64,000 nucleotides of DNA from JBNKFV01 sp050289485 (GTDB lineage: Bacteria; Pseudomonadota; Gammaproteobacteria; Pseudomonadales; Cellvibrionaceae), in contig JBNKFV010000009.1 in NCBI GenBank assembly GCA_050289485.1, forward strand, positions 186,001-250,000, written 5' to 3'. Made by a program: the position numbers and the translations under genes. Below, in pieces: positions 42,479 through 51,063 of this stretch (the first letter of the stretch is position 1; every line of letters begins with the position of its first letter). The notes beneath the pieces are model-generated. The model searched no databases. It was not told the origin of the DNA and saw only the letters and a list, made by a program, of their open reading frames with translations.

Positions 42479-42608
42479 ATACCCTCCAGGGCCTTTGCAA
42501 AATTCTGCCAGATGAATAGTAATCCGTGCTGCAGATCTCTAAACTATGCGTTTTACTATGGCGTTATGTCATGGCTTTTTCAACCAGCGTGTTCATCGTT
42601 AACCTCCT

Positions 42609-42845
42609 ATGATTATTCCCTACGAGCAGTTATCGCCAGAAGCACTGAGTGGCGTGATCGAGAGCTTTATCAACCGAGAAGGCACAGACTATGGCGATAT
42701 AGAGTGGAGCCTGGCCGATAAAGTCGCTCAAATTAAGCGACAATTGGCCAATGGCGAGGTGGTTTTGGTGTTTGATCCGGCGTTCGAAGAGATCAATCTC
42801 ATGCTCGAGCGTGATGTGCCTCTTGAGCTTAAGGATGTGCCCTAG
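42609..42845 (+). CDS. yheU: YheU-family protein
   Basis: This 78-residue protein begins MIIPYEQLSPEALSGVIESF and contains REGTDYGDIEWSLADKVAQI and VLVFDPAFEEINL. It is a clear member of the short YheU (UPF0270) family, which has no established function. The GTG of the next gene overlaps its stop by one base, so the two are likely coupled. Confidence 0.88.
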   Translation: MIIPYEQLSPEALSGVIESFINREGTDYGDIEWSLADKVAQIKRQLANGEVVLVFDPAFEEINLMLERDVPLELKDVP

Positions 42846-43483
42846 TGGTAGAAAATACGGTTGAGTTCCTCGTCTCTGCGCCAGCCGTGCAAGGCCATAC
42901 CGCTTTCATCTTTGCTCATGGTGCTGGCGCGCCCATGGATTCCTCCTTTATGGAAACCATATCGACGCTGCTTGCTGCGCAAGGCATATTGGTATTGCGG
43001 TTTGAATTTCCCTATATGGCCGAGCGCCGCACCACAGGTAAAAAACGCCCGCCAGACCGGGCTCCCGTATTGCTGCAGAGTTGGCAAACTGCCTGGGGCA
43101 ATGCTACTGCCAATTACCCGCACATTACCCGTTGGTTTATAGGGGGTAAGTCAATGGGCGGGCGTATGGCGACCTTGATAGCGGACAGCTTGGAGCCGGC
43201 CGGCTGTGTTTGTCTTGGTTATCCATTTCATCCACCCGGTAAGCCAGAAAAGCAGCGCACCGAGCACCTGGTAAGCCTGTCGACGCCACTGTTGATTATT
43301 CAAGGTACGCGCGACAAATTGGGTGATCAGCAAGAGGTGGCGGGTTACCGGCTGCCCGCGAGCTTCGAATGGCTTTGGCTGGAAGACGGCGACCACGATT
43401 TAAAGCCCAGAGTAAAATCCGGCTTCACCCATCAACAGCACTTAACCCAGGCTACTGAGCGAATGATCGAGTTTATGTCATGA
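42845..43483 (+). CDS. Alpha/beta hydrolase of the KANL3/Tex30 type
   Basis: This 212-residue hydrolase carries IFAHGAGAPMDSSFMETIST near the N-terminus, the nucleophile elbow GGKSMGGRMAT (about residue 100) and a C-terminal His in EDGDHDLK. That makes a complete Ser-Asp-His set likely. It matches the small alpha/beta-hydrolase family that includes E. coli YheT-unrelated Tex30-like proteins. The substrate is unknown. It is coupled to yheU upstream and overlaps rlmM by 4 bases downstream. Confidence 0.83.
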   Translation: MVENTVEFLVSAPAVQGHTAFIFAHGAGAPMDSSFMETISTLLAAQGILVLRFEFPYMAERRTTGKKRPPDRAPVLLQSWQTAWGNATANYPHITRWFIGGKSMGGRMATLIADSLEPAGCVCLGYPFHPPGKPEKQRTEHLVSLSTPLLIIQGTRDKLGDQQEVAGYRLPASFEWLWLEDGDHDLKPRVKSGFTHQQHLTQATERMIEFMS

Positions 43484-44535
43484 ATCACCTTTTTTTACAT
43501 TGTCGGCCGGGTTTTGAGAAAGAAACTGCCGCCGAAATTACCGATGCCGCAGGCGCTCTGGGTGTTTACGGTTACTGCAAGGCGAAAGCCAATGAAGCCT
43601 ATGTGCTGTTTATTGCGCAACAGCCCGATGATGCCACTCGTTTGGTGCAAGAATTGGATTTTGACGAGCTGATATTTGTCCGCCAATGGTTTGCCTGCTT
43701 GCCAATGGTGGCAGATTTGCCGGTTGATGATCGAGTATCGCCGTTGGTGGCGGCAGCGAAAACACTGCCCGAAGCAGTTGATTTACGTATCGAAACCGTT
43801 GATACCAACGAGGGCAAATCTCTTGCACGACTGGTGAAAAGGCTCGAGACACCTTTACGTAAAGCGCTGGAAACCAAAGGGTGTTTTAAGCGGCGGGCAG
43901 GGTGGAATCTGCATCTGGTTTTTCTCGATGGGCAGCATGCCTTTGTGGGGGCCGTGCCGGTAGACAATTGTGCCCAATGGCCATCGGGTATTCCCCGTTT
44001 ACGGGTGCCGCGTTCTGCACCCAGCCGGGCAACGCTAAAGCTCGAGGAAGCCTGGCATCACTTTATTCCTGCACAAGACTGGGATGACCGATTGGCTGGG
44101 GGGTTGCGGGCCGTCGATCTTGGGGCTGCGCCGGGTGGCTGGACATGGCAACTGGTAAACCGTGGTATGTTTGTGACCGCAGTTGATAACGGGCCTATGG
44201 ATGCAGCATTAATGGAAACTGGCCAGGTATCGCATTTGCGCCAGGACGGTTTCAGCTACGAGCCGAAAAAAGCAGTCTATTGGTTGGTGTGCGATATTGC
44301 TGATAAACCCAGCAGAGTGGCGGCGATGATTGCGCGCTGGGTGGGGCAGCGTTGGTGCAAAGAGGCGGTATTCAATTTGAAGTTGCCCATGCAGCAGCGG
44401 TACCTGTCTTTATTGCAATGTCGTGAAATTATCGAGCAGGCATTGATTGAGGCGGGTGTGAATGCAGAGTTACGGTTTAAGCATTTGTATCATGATCGGG
44501 AGGAGGTGACGGGGTACGTGCGGCTTTTCGGCTGA
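43480..44535 (+). CDS. rlmM: 23S rRNA C2498 2'-O-ribose methyltransferase RlmM
   Basis: This 351-residue enzyme has an N-terminal THUMP-type region (LFLHCRPGFEKETAAEITDA) and a C-terminal Rossmann methyltransferase whose SAM motif is VDLGAAPGGWTWQLVNRGMF (about 211-230). DGFSYEPKK, LVCDIADKP and FNLKLPMQQRY provide the catalytic K-D-K-type residues. It acts on 23S rRNA before ribosome assembly. The final 59 bases overlap the 3' end of a convergent gene. Confidence 0.95.
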   Translation: MNHLFLHCRPGFEKETAAEITDAAGALGVYGYCKAKANEAYVLFIAQQPDDATRLVQELDFDELIFVRQWFACLPMVADLPVDDRVSPLVAAAKTLPEAVDLRIETVDTNEGKSLARLVKRLETPLRKALETKGCFKRRAGWNLHLVFLDGQHAFVGAVPVDNCAQWPSGIPRLRVPRSAPSRATLKLEEAWHHFIPAQDWDDRLAGGLRAVDLGAAPGGWTWQLVNRGMFVTAVDNGPMDAALMETGQVSHLRQDGFSYEPKKAVYWLVCDIADKPSRVAAMIARWVGQRWCKEAVFNLKLPMQQRYLSLLQCREIIEQALIEAGVNAELRFKHLYHDREEVTGYVRLFG

Positions 44536-44968
44536 GATTGGCCCAATAACTTTCTGGGGTTTCAGCGATGGTTCGTTGGATAATCCAGTCGCCAATAAGC
44601 GACCAGTCTTTGATGAGCTGCCTAAATTGCTGGCGTTCGCTGGAGTCTTCAAACTGACCTTGTTTAACCAGAGAGTCCCCCAGATTAGTCAGTTCACCCA
44701 GAATTTTGACAATATCTTCAGGATTAATTTCAGCCCGATAGAATGTAGACGGTTCACCGGTTTGCTGGTCTATCAGATGCGACTGTAGCCGCAGGTGCTC
44801 ACTGGATAATACATTGCGTATGGCTAACGCCAGTGTAGGAGCCTTGGTGCGCAACATGTTGAATGTGATGTCGAGCGTCATCTGGTTGATATAACCGAGT
44901 TTAGCAAGCTTAGCCGGGGTATCTGGGCGCAGAAACCTCCGCGCGGGTTGCTTCTCGGATTGTTGCAT
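44477..44968 (-). CDS. Conserved hypothetical protein
   Basis: I do not recognise this 163-residue protein. It is soluble, helical and charged, with no signal peptide or membrane span. Visible segments are LRPDTPAKLAKLGYINQMTL, SEHLRLQSHLIDQQTGEPST and DWSLIGDWIIQRTIAETPES. ATG 44968 is supported by AGGAG 7 bases upstream; the longer ORF adds an unlikely 15 residues. Its 3' end overlaps the end of rlmM by 59 bases on the opposite strand. Confidence 0.68.
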   Translation of the reverse strand: MQQSEKQPARRFLRPDTPAKLAKLGYINQMTLDITFNMLRTKAPTLALAIRNVLSSEHLRLQSHLIDQQTGEPSTFYRAEINPEDIVKILGELTNLGDSLVKQGQFEDSSERQQFRQLIKDWSLIGDWIIQRTIAETPESYWANLSRKAARTPSPPPDHDTNA

Positions 44969-45150
44969 AGGGGCTCCTGTTAAATGTGTTGCCGCAAGTC
45001 TGGCAGGCCACATTGCCGATTTTCGACGGCTACGTACTCGATAACTACTCGATAACTACTAGAAAGTGTAGCAGCGAAAATTTGTCCTGAATGTATTTTC
45101 CGCCATAATGGCAACTTAAATCGTATCAATAGTAACCAAATTTTAACAAT

Positions 45151-45432
45151 ATGGCACAGGCTAAATATTTAATGAGTAATGAAGAAACTTGTGTGCCACA
45201 GCATACTTTGGATGCAAAAGGCTTGTATTGCCCTGAGCCTGTCATGTTATTACACACCTGTGTGCGTAATGCACAAGTGGGTGAGTGTATACAGGTTGCC
45301 GCCACTGATCCATCTACCCAGCGCGATATACCCAAATTTTGCAATTTTCTTGGCCATGAATTACTCAAAGCCTGGGAGGATAACAAGGTGTTCTACTATT
45401 TGTTACGCAAGGGGAATAGTGGCTCAAATTGA
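45151..45432 (+). CDS. tusA: Sulfurtransferase TusA-like
   Basis: This 93-residue member of the SirA/TusA family has the active-site motif LDAKGLYCPEPVMLLHTCVR (Cys-Pro-x-Pro, Cys near residue 28), then IQVAATDPSTQRDIPKFCNF. TusA relays sulfur from IscS to the TusBCD-E chain for 2-thiouridine in tRNA, which fits the presence of mnmC in this genome. A second Met at 45172 is an alternative start. It stands alone. Confidence 0.9.
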   Translation: MAQAKYLMSNEETCVPQHTLDAKGLYCPEPVMLLHTCVRNAQVGECIQVAATDPSTQRDIPKFCNFLGHELLKAWEDNKVFYYLLRKGNSGSN

Positions 45433-45510
45433 GCCAGAACAGGCTGGTGGTGGTCAATACACTGTCACTGTCATGCATATTGACATGACAGTGACAGGCA
45501 GTGACTAGCG

Positions 45511-46209
45511 TTACGACTGGTCTACCAACAAGGAAATAGCGGCAAGCGCTTCAGGGTCTTCCGATTTAATCTTGTTGGCAATCTGGTGTTGGAAAAAATA
45601 ACGAAAATTTTCACTGAGTTGGGCAGGATACAAGCACTCGTCACCGGGCAATACCGGGGTGCTTATAACCTTGTCTTCATCGGCAAGCATGGCGTAAATA
45701 CTACCGTTATGGTGCAGCCGCCAGCTAACCACCTGGGTTAGTGTGAGACTGTGAAAACCGTTGTCAGACAAAACAGCATGGGTGCCAATGGTGTCTGGTA
45801 TTTCCTGAATTACATCTTCAGGGCTTTCGCACTGAAACTCGTAGTACTCAGCAGCAGTTTCCAGTTCAACTATCTTGTGAATCGGTGCATCGTAGAAAAT
45901 TTCATCAACGCCTGCGTCGTAGTATCCCTCCCATCTGCCATTGAGTGGATCGCGAATTTCAGTGCACGCTACAATTTCGCCCAGCCAAGGGACTAGCCCT
46001 ACAACGTCTCCGTTGGCACGCAGGCCCCAGCAAAGAATTTGCAGGCTGAACAGCTTGTCTTCGGAAGATTCGTTGGAGTAGAGCATTTCCAGGCCGTCGA
46101 GCTCTGGAGACAGGCGAATAAAGCGATTGTCGCGAAGCTGTGAATAGGATTTTCCCGTGAAGAGATCAACCACATTATCCATGTTGTGGCTTTCATTCGA
46201 GGTCTTCAT
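45511..46209 (-). CDS. Conserved hypothetical protein
   Basis: This 232-residue acidic, soluble protein is not recognised. It contains the segments VVDLFTGKSYSQLRDNRFIR, CWGLRANGDVVGLVPWLGEI and GFHSLTLTQVVSWRLHHNGS. The two halves share Trp-x-Leu-Arg-x-(N/H)-Gly-x-(V/I)-type motifs (WGLRANGDVV, WRLHHNGSIY), suggesting an internal duplication. AAGGAGG stands 6 bases before the ATG, a near-perfect ribosome-binding site. No operon partner is evident. Confidence 0.72.
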   Translation of the reverse strand: MKTSNESHNMDNVVDLFTGKSYSQLRDNRFIRLSPELDGLEMLYSNESSEDKLFSLQILCWGLRANGDVVGLVPWLGEIVACTEIRDPLNGRWEGYYDAGVDEIFYDAPIHKIVELETAAEYYEFQCESPEDVIQEIPDTIGTHAVLSDNGFHSLTLTQVVSWRLHHNGSIYAMLADEDKVISTPVLPGDECLYPAQLSENFRYFFQHQIANKIKSEDPEALAAISLLVDQS

Positions 46210-46416
46210 AATACACCTCCTTGCAAGTGCCAGGGCAGCCAGACACCACCCGTGGGAGTAAAGACAGCAATAATGCCGTCACTACATAAGGTAGCGTTTA
46301 GATTGCTATAACACAATACCTAGCGTGAAAATTAGCGCATTGGTTGGCTGATTGCAGCGCGCGTTTGCCCGGTTACTTAATAACAATATTGTGGTTTGGA
46401 GACTTTTGGAGAGGTT

Positions 46417-46932
46417 TTGAGTCAGTATTACTTTGCTTATGGTTCTAATATGAACCCCCAGCGTATGGCAACCCGCGGCTTGTCGGTGGTAAGAGCACTG
46501 CCAGGCAGGCTTGAGGGCCTGCAACTGGTATTTACCAAGCGTGCCAGTGACGCGCCGCATCGCAGCTATGCCAACGTAGCCTATGCGCCTGGCAACGAGG
46601 TGGAAGGGGTGTTGTATGAACTAACCAATGAGCAGGAAATAGCCAAAATGGACCCCTTCGAAGGTGCTCCATTCCGTTACAGCCGCGATGTATTCAACGT
46701 GGTGACCGCCGAGGGAACCCTACCAGCATGGGTGTATGTCGCTAATGGGGCAATGCTTGAAATGGGGTTATTGCCCGCGCGTTGGTATCTGGAGCATTTA
46801 TTGGCTGGTAAAGCTTACCTTTCTGAGGCTTATTATCATCAGCTCAGTTTGCAGCCTTGTTTAGAAGAAGAAAATATAGATCATCACGGCGGCTTGCTGG
46901 TCAAACTTGCCGGTCAAAAAGGTGAGCCGTGA
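46417..46932 (+). CDS. Gamma-glutamylcyclotransferase-family protein
   Basis: This 171-residue protein has the family start YYFAYGSNMNPQRMATRG (substrate-binding YGSN), LVFTKRASDAPHRSYANVAY, GVLYELTNEQ and the acid region KMDPFEGAPFRYSRD, which carries the expected catalytic Glu. Relatives split gamma-glutamyl peptides to 5-oxoproline. No ATG precedes the YGSN motif. TTG 46417 with GGAGAGG just upstream is the best start; TTG 46396 is an alternative. It overlaps epmC by 4 bases. Confidence 0.82.
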   Translation: MSQYYFAYGSNMNPQRMATRGLSVVRALPGRLEGLQLVFTKRASDAPHRSYANVAYAPGNEVEGVLYELTNEQEIAKMDPFEGAPFRYSRDVFNVVTAEGTLPAWVYVANGAMLEMGLLPARWYLEHLLAGKAYLSEAYYHQLSLQPCLEEENIDHHGGLLVKLAGQKGEP

Positions 46933-47489
46933 ACAGCACGGTAAGTATAAATCAGTCGGGTGACTGCGACTGTCTGATCGGTATTTTCAACCAGCTTTTT
47001 GCCGTCAGTGAGAATACTGTGTTAGTGAAAGGCGGAGAAGAGCCTGTTTATTTACCGGCTGATGCCGAGTTTGCCTGCCATCGAATCATTTTTACTCGTG
47101 ATTATTTTTCCAGCGCACTGCATGAGTGTGCTCACTGGTGTGTTGCGGGCAAAGAACGCAGGCAGCAGGAAGATTACGGTTACTGGTATGCCCCCGATGG
47201 CCGCAGCGCAGCTGAACAGAGTTTGTTTGAACGGGTTGAGGTGAAGCCGCAAGCACTGGAGTGGATTTTTCACGTGGCGTGCAAACGGCGCTTCAGGGTC
47301 AGCGCCGACAATCTTGAGGCCGGGCTGGGGGCCAGTAAGGCCTTCAAGCAAGCCATTTACGCGCAGGTGCAGGCGTATTGCCGGAACGGTCTTGGCGAGC
47401 GCCCGTTACAGTTTACGATGGCGCTGGCAGGTTTTTACGGTGTTAAAAACCCGCTTCAGGCGAGTCTTTATCGTTATGAGGCGCTGTAA
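46929..47489 (+). CDS. epmC: Elongation factor P hydroxylase EpmC
   Basis: This 186-residue protein matches the YfcM/EpmC family, which hydroxylates the modified lysine of EF-P. The metal-binding motif is LHECAHWCVAGKERRQQEDY (HExxH-like, about residues 58-66), followed by DYGYWYAPDGRSAAEQSLFE and EVKPQALEW. It begins with GTG overlapping the preceding stop and ends overlapping xni by one base. The EF-P lysine-adding genes epmA and epmB are not in this window. Confidence 0.92.
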   Translation: MNSTVSINQSGDCDCLIGIFNQLFAVSENTVLVKGGEEPVYLPADAEFACHRIIFTRDYFSSALHECAHWCVAGKERRQQEDYGYWYAPDGRSAAEQSLFERVEVKPQALEWIFHVACKRRFRVSADNLEAGLGASKAFKQAIYAQVQAYCRNGLGERPLQFTMALAGFYGVKNPLQASLYRYEAL

Positions 47490-48403
47490 TGGCAGGTACA
47501 CCTGTTTATTTGATTGATGCGTCTATTTATATTTTTAAATATTACTTCGCGTTGCCACCCAATTGGATAAGTGTTGACGATTTTTCCACTGAGGCTGTTT
47601 ACGGCTTTACCACCTTTTTACTGAAGTTCCTGGCCGAACAGCAGCCGGAGTATGTGGCTGTGTGCTTTGATGGAAGCCTTGAGCAGTGTTTTCGCAATAA
47701 AATTTATCCAGGCTACAAATCCAGCCGCGTATTACCTGACGAGGCACTTGCCTACCAACTAAAGGCCTGTAGAACGGTTGCCGAGCAATTGGGGTTGGCC
47801 TGTTTCAGCAGCCCGCGTTTTGAAGCAGACGACCTGCTGGCAACACTGGCCCATCAACTGCGTGATAAAAAACACCCAGTGGTTGTCATCTCGCGTGATA
47901 AAGACCTGGGTCAACTGCTGCTAAACCCTGAAGATTGTTTGTGGGATTTTGGCAGTGGCGAGCCGTTGCACGAGGCTCATATCGTTGATAAATGGGGCGT
48001 GCAGCCCAGGCAGATCCCAGACTTTTTAGCACTGGTGGGTGACCCGATCGATGATATACCCGGCGTACCGGGTATTGGCAAAAAAACGGCAGCGGCGTTG
48101 TTGAATTATTTTACCAATGTTGAGACGTTGTTGGCCCAGCGAGACACCGTGGCAGCATTGCCCCTTCGAGGTGCTGCACAAGTAATGGGTAAGCTGACGG
48201 AATACGAGCAGCAAATCGCGATCAGTAAACAACTGGCGACGGCTGCCGTTAATGCCACCGAGGCAAAACACATTAACCGTGCAACGTTATTAGCTGTTAC
48301 GCCCGTAGAACGTGACGCGGTTGAAAATGTATTTAAGCAATTGGGTTTTCCACGCCTGAAGAACCGATTAAACGCGTTGCCGTCGGCAATGCTGGCAGAT
48401 TAA
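47489..48403 (+). CDS. xni: Flap endonuclease Xni (5'-3' exonuclease)
   Basis: This 304-residue protein resembles the polymerase I 5'-nuclease domain. Metal-site stretches are VYLIDASIYIFKYYFALP, AVCFDG, FEADDLLATLA and VVISRDKDLGQLL, and a helix-hairpin-helix lies in GVPGIGKKTAAALL. There is no polymerase part. E. coli Xni (251 residues) is somewhat shorter; the extra length is at the C-terminus. It is the last of the coupled GGCT-epmC-xni genes and precedes pdxB by 23 bases. Confidence 0.9.
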   Translation: MAGTPVYLIDASIYIFKYYFALPPNWISVDDFSTEAVYGFTTFLLKFLAEQQPEYVAVCFDGSLEQCFRNKIYPGYKSSRVLPDEALAYQLKACRTVAEQLGLACFSSPRFEADDLLATLAHQLRDKKHPVVVISRDKDLGQLLLNPEDCLWDFGSGEPLHEAHIVDKWGVQPRQIPDFLALVGDPIDDIPGVPGIGKKTAAALLNYFTNVETLLAQRDTVAALPLRGAAQVMGKLTEYEQQIAISKQLATAAVNATEAKHINRATLLAVTPVERDAVENVFKQLGFPRLKNRLNALPSAMLAD

Positions 48404-48426
48404 AAAAGTGATAGCAGAGGGTATCT

Positions 48427-49641
48427 ATGTTAATTGTTGCTGACGAAAACATACCGTTTGCCGACGACTTTTTTGCCACCCTGGCAGCACCGGATCAACC
48501 GGTGCGTGTGCCCGGCCGCAATTTATTAGATCACCTCGATGCCGTTACGCTGGCTCAGGTTGAAGTATTGGTGATTCGCTCGGTCACCCGTATCGACGAA
48601 GCATTATTGGCGGCTTGTCCGTTACTGCGGTTTGTAGGTACCTGTACCATTGGTACCGATCATATCGATCTGCAGGCCTGTGAGCAGCGAGGTATTCAGG
48701 TAGTCAGTGCGCCTGGCTGTAATGCTAACTCGGTGGTTGAGTATGTATTTGCGGCGTTTGCAGCGCTGGCATTGCACTGGCAAGACAAACGGGTAGGTAT
48801 TATTGGTTGTGGCAACGTGGGTGGCGCGTTATTTTCGCGCCTGCAGGCATTGGATGTAGCCTGTACGGTTTATGATCCACCGTTACAAAGAAGTCCGCAG
48901 CGGCGGGCAACGTTGCCTGGTATCGATGATGCACTCACTCCAACCCTGGCAGACGTAATGCGCTGCGACATTGTTTGTGTACATGCACCATTAACAACTG
49001 CTGGTTTAGACAGCACTTATCATTTGGTGGATGAGCAGGCATTGTCATTATTGCCTGCTAACGCCGTACTGGTGAGTGCGGGTAGAGGGGCGGTAGTTGA
49101 TAACACCGCACTGTTTTCGTTTTTACAACAACGCAATGATGTGCGTGTGGTGCTTGATGTGTGGGAGCCCGAGCCGGATATCTCCGTTGACCTTTTGCAA
49201 CAGGTGCATGTGGCGACGCCCCATATTGCCGGTTACAGCTTCGATGGCAAAGCTAAGGGCACAGAAATGATTTATCAGGCACTGTGTCATTTTTTGCAAA
49301 AGCCGGTTAGTACCTTGTTAGAAAATCTGTTGCCAGCGTACGCGGGCGAGCCCTTGCAGTTGGCTCAGCACAGTGCGACAGATATCTCGCAGGTGAGTCA
49401 GCAATTAGTGCGGCAGGCCTACGATATCCGCGCCGACGATCGCCGCACGCGCGATGCCATTCGCGCTGACCTCGATTGCGCGCAGCGCGCAGCAGCCTTT
49501 GATCGCTTGCGTAAAGAATATCCGCAACGACGCGAGTTTTATTGTTTTACTCTGGATAAGGCAACCGTAAGTACTCTTGCTGACGACGATAAAGCGTTGC
49601 TCGCCAAGCTTGGTTTTCGTTTGCCTGGTGAGCCTGAATGA
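48427..49641 (+). CDS. pdxB: Erythronate-4-phosphate dehydrogenase PdxB
   Basis: PdxB oxidises 4-phosphoerythronate in pyridoxal-5'-phosphate synthesis. The 404 residues start MLIVADENIPFADDFFATLA. The NAD motif is VGIIGCGNVGGALFSRLQAL (about 120-139). Conserved TCTIGTDHID, PGCNANSVVEYV, SAGRGAVVDN and ATPHIAGYSFDGKAKGTEM follow, with the catalytic His in the last, and the PdxB dimer domain is at the C-terminus. AGAGGG precedes the start. It overlaps the next gene by 4 bases. Confidence 0.95.
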   Translation: MLIVADENIPFADDFFATLAAPDQPVRVPGRNLLDHLDAVTLAQVEVLVIRSVTRIDEALLAACPLLRFVGTCTIGTDHIDLQACEQRGIQVVSAPGCNANSVVEYVFAAFAALALHWQDKRVGIIGCGNVGGALFSRLQALDVACTVYDPPLQRSPQRRATLPGIDDALTPTLADVMRCDIVCVHAPLTTAGLDSTYHLVDEQALSLLPANAVLVSAGRGAVVDNTALFSFLQQRNDVRVVLDVWEPEPDISVDLLQQVHVATPHIAGYSFDGKAKGTEMIYQALCHFLQKPVSTLLENLLPAYAGEPLQLAQHSATDISQVSQQLVRQAYDIRADDRRTRDAIRADLDCAQRAAAFDRLRKEYPQRREFYCFTLDKATVSTLADDDKALLAKLGFRLPGEPE

Positions 49642-50618
49642 GTGGTATAGAGGTAGGTTTGAACGATTACGATTTTTCGCTAGTAGAGCGTGAGATTAAC
49701 CAACGATTATCGACACTAGCCGACAGCCGACGCTGGTTTCATGGCCGTGGTCACTGTTTTAGCGGTTTTGAATGTTTAACGATCGATTATTTTCGGCCGG
49801 TTGTTGTCGTCACCTTATTTCAACAGCCGGAAGCCAGCTGGGAAAGCGCATTGTTTACCTGGTTGACTCACTTTATCCGTCAGCAGGCGGTGGCAACTGT
49901 GTCTTCAGTTGTCTGCCAGCGGCGCTACCTTCCCGGTGCACCCAGTGAAATTATCATGGGCGATTTACCCGCAGACGTGTTTGCCCAGCGTGGCTCGCTG
50001 CAATTTGCACTGGATATCGCCCGGCAGCAAAACATTGGCTTTTTTCTCGATATGGAGCCCGGTCGACAGTGGCTTGAGTCAATTATTGCCTCGCGAGCAG
50101 GGCAGAACACCCGTGTGTTAAACCTGTTTGCCTATACCTGTGCGTTTTCAGTGGTTGCGCAGTCTGCCGGGGCTGAGCGGATCGTTAATGTCGATATGAG
50201 CCGCGCGGCATTAAATCGCGGGCGACACAATCATCAGTTGAATGCACAGCGCACGGATAATGTGATTTTTTTGCAGGAAAATATTCTTAAATCGTGGGGG
50301 CGAATTAAAAAACACGGCCCTTATGGTGTTATTATCATTGATCCGCCTTCGTATCAGCCCGGTAGTTTTGTCGCCAGTAAAGACTACCAAAAGGTACTGC
50401 GGCGCATTCCGCAGCTGGGGGTAGGTGGTGCCGATATTCTCTGCTGCGTGAATTCGCCCGAACTTGACGAAGCTTTCATTGCTAAAGGCTTTCTTGAGGA
50501 GCAGGTGCCTTGTGAATTGGTGAGTCGTTTGCCTGCACAAAACGACTTTCCCGATGCAGACCCCCAACGCCAGTTAAAGTTGCTGCATTATCGTTATGTG
50601 CCCGGCAGTGTCGAATAA
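49638..50618 (+). CDS. Class I SAM-dependent methyltransferase, RlmI/RlmK-like
   Basis: This 326-residue protein has a C-terminal Rossmann methyltransferase. VLNLFAYTCAFSVVAQSAGA is the SAM-binding motif (about 158-177), IVNVDMSRAALNRGRHNHQL the acidic-loop motif, and IIIDPPSYQPG the catalytic DPPSY motif. These resemble the C-terminal domain of rRNA m5C and m2G methyltransferases such as RlmI and RlmK. The N-terminal 130 residues are less familiar and lack an obvious PUA domain. The RNA target is not shown. It is coupled to pdxB. Confidence 0.8.
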   Translation: MSGIEVGLNDYDFSLVEREINQRLSTLADSRRWFHGRGHCFSGFECLTIDYFRPVVVVTLFQQPEASWESALFTWLTHFIRQQAVATVSSVVCQRRYLPGAPSEIIMGDLPADVFAQRGSLQFALDIARQQNIGFFLDMEPGRQWLESIIASRAGQNTRVLNLFAYTCAFSVVAQSAGAERIVNVDMSRAALNRGRHNHQLNAQRTDNVIFLQENILKSWGRIKKHGPYGVIIIDPPSYQPGSFVASKDYQKVLRRIPQLGVGGADILCCVNSPELDEAFIAKGFLEEQVPCELVSRLPAQNDFPDADPQRQLKLLHYRYVPGSVE

Positions 50619-50622
50619 ACTC

Positions 50623-51039
50623 TTACTCATGCTGTAGCAGGGCCAGCATGCCTTCGCTTATTGCCAGGGAGCTACCCAGCTTAAATAACTGGCGCAGGTA
50701 TAGCGCATTGGTGAAAGGCAGGGGTGACTCGGCAGTATTGAATGAGGTATCGATGGCTGATGACGCCAGCAATGTAAACCCTTTGTGGGTGAGTACTGCC
50801 TGGTCGAGGGCTTCCTGCTGAATGGTGGAGTGATAACTCAAGTAACCGGATTCTGCCAGCCACAACATGGCTCCAAAACAGCGCTCATGGCGCTCGCTGT
50901 GGAGGCCAAACTCATCGGCGGTGTCGGGGCCTGAGATATCTTCAACATAGATAATGCACTTGCGTGGAAACTGGCTGTAGAGTTGCAGCAGTATTTTGCC
51001 AACGTCTTTGTAAAAGTCGTTGATGTGCAGTTCACTCAC
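50623..51039 (-). CDS. Conserved hypothetical protein
   Basis: I do not recognise this 138-residue soluble protein. It includes LHINDFYKDVGKILLQLYSQ, IIYVEDISGPDTADEFGLHS and FGAMLWLAESGYLSYHSTIQ. The GTG at 51039 is taken as the start, since a perfect AAGGAGG lies 6 bases before it; the longer ORF would begin inside that ribosome-binding site. It follows alaA by 24 bases on the same strand and converges on the methyltransferase, with 4 bases between stops. Confidence 0.72.
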   Translation of the reverse strand: MSELHINDFYKDVGKILLQLYSQFPRKCIIYVEDISGPDTADEFGLHSERHERCFGAMLWLAESGYLSYHSTIQQEALDQAVLTHKGFTLLASSAIDTSFNTAESPLPFTNALYLRQLFKLGSSLAISEGMLALLQHE

Positions 51040-51063
51040 AGTCAGCCTCCTTGTCAACAGCCG

